Below, one piece after another: positions 33,537-33,587 of a stretch of DNA of 33,587 bases. The stretch's first letter is position 1. Every line of letters begins with the position of its first letter. Both the position numbers and the translations under genes were made by a program. Below the pieces are notes generated by a model. It saw nothing but the letters and a program-made list of their open reading frames with translations, made no database searches and was not told the DNA's origin. Location: NCBI GenBank assembly GCA_001898225.1, contig MKTJ01000089.1, positions 1 to 33,587 on the forward strand, written 5' to 3'. Source of the DNA: Chloroflexi bacterium 54-19 (lineage in GTDB: Bacteria; Chloroflexota; Chloroflexia; Chloroheliales; Chloroheliaceae).

Positions 33537-33587
33537 CTGAAGGTTGGACATAAATAGCAGGAAGGAACTCCAGAGATTAAAATAGAG

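Overview
The window is a 33.6-kb stretch of a bacterial chromosome with moderately GC-rich genes and AT-rich intergenic DNA. Several features suggest Chloroflexota: a secreted NHL-repeat protein, a lipoprotein with a long Thr/Ala linker, large PAS/GAF histidine kinases, several TTG starts, and a formate dehydrogenase with an NrfD-type anchor. This assignment is inference from gene content; no rRNA or tRNA gene is present to confirm it. I see no CRISPR array and no intact insertion sequence.

Layout. (1) 1-5112, plus strand: a 14-helix MFS exporter with a cytidylate-kinase-like protein, then a cyclopropane-fatty-acid-synthase-type methyltransferase with a small ABM-domain protein. (2) 5146-7210, minus strand: a GH13 alpha-glucan hydrolase and a TetR repressor, with the same 20-bp operator in front of each. 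(3) 7211-7961: gene-free DNA with two palindromic elements, followed by a TIM-barrel sugar isomerase/epimerase. (4) 8814-12130: a 66-residue unknown protein behind an A-rich leader with three phased 9-bp repeats, then a secreted NHL-repeat protein. (5) 12140-17764, minus strand: two related sensor histidine kinases with a small YgiT/MqsA-like zinc-finger gene between them on the other strand. (6) 18211-19422: an MgtC-like membrane protein and a CYTH phosphatase/cyclase converge on a 162-bp element holding five DnaA-box-like 9-mers inside an imperfect inverted repeat. (7) 19646-22402: an SDR oxidoreductase, a possible structured RNA, a Sak4-like P-loop ATPase with an extended -10 promoter, and a 60-residue charged protein. 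(8) 22634-29490, plus strand: a formate-metabolism operon made of an OFA-family transporter, a selenocysteine formate dehydrogenase catalytic subunit, a four-cluster ferredoxin subunit and an NrfD membrane subunit. (9) 29564-33536: a class V aminotransferase on minus, then a sugar-type ABC solute-binding lipoprotein on plus behind a strong promoter and a leader of about 470 nt.

How the genes work together. The formate operon forms a complete unit: uptake or exchange of formate, oxidation at a Mo/W-Sec centre, electron transfer through four [4Fe-4S] clusters, and delivery to the quinone pool via NrfD. The catalytic subunit is interrupted by an in-frame UGA at 24501-24503. That UGA is followed by a hairpin whose GGUCU loop starts 18 nt after it, the spacing I recall for E. 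coli fdhF, so this is one selenoprotein gene and not two broken ORFs. The glucan hydrolase and TetR gene look like a self-contained substrate-inducible unit.

The observations most worth follow-up are the DnaA-box element at 18778-18939, the paired TetR operators, the Sec-FDH operon without a Tat signal, the structured element at 20635-20800, and the phased repeats in front of the 66-residue protein.
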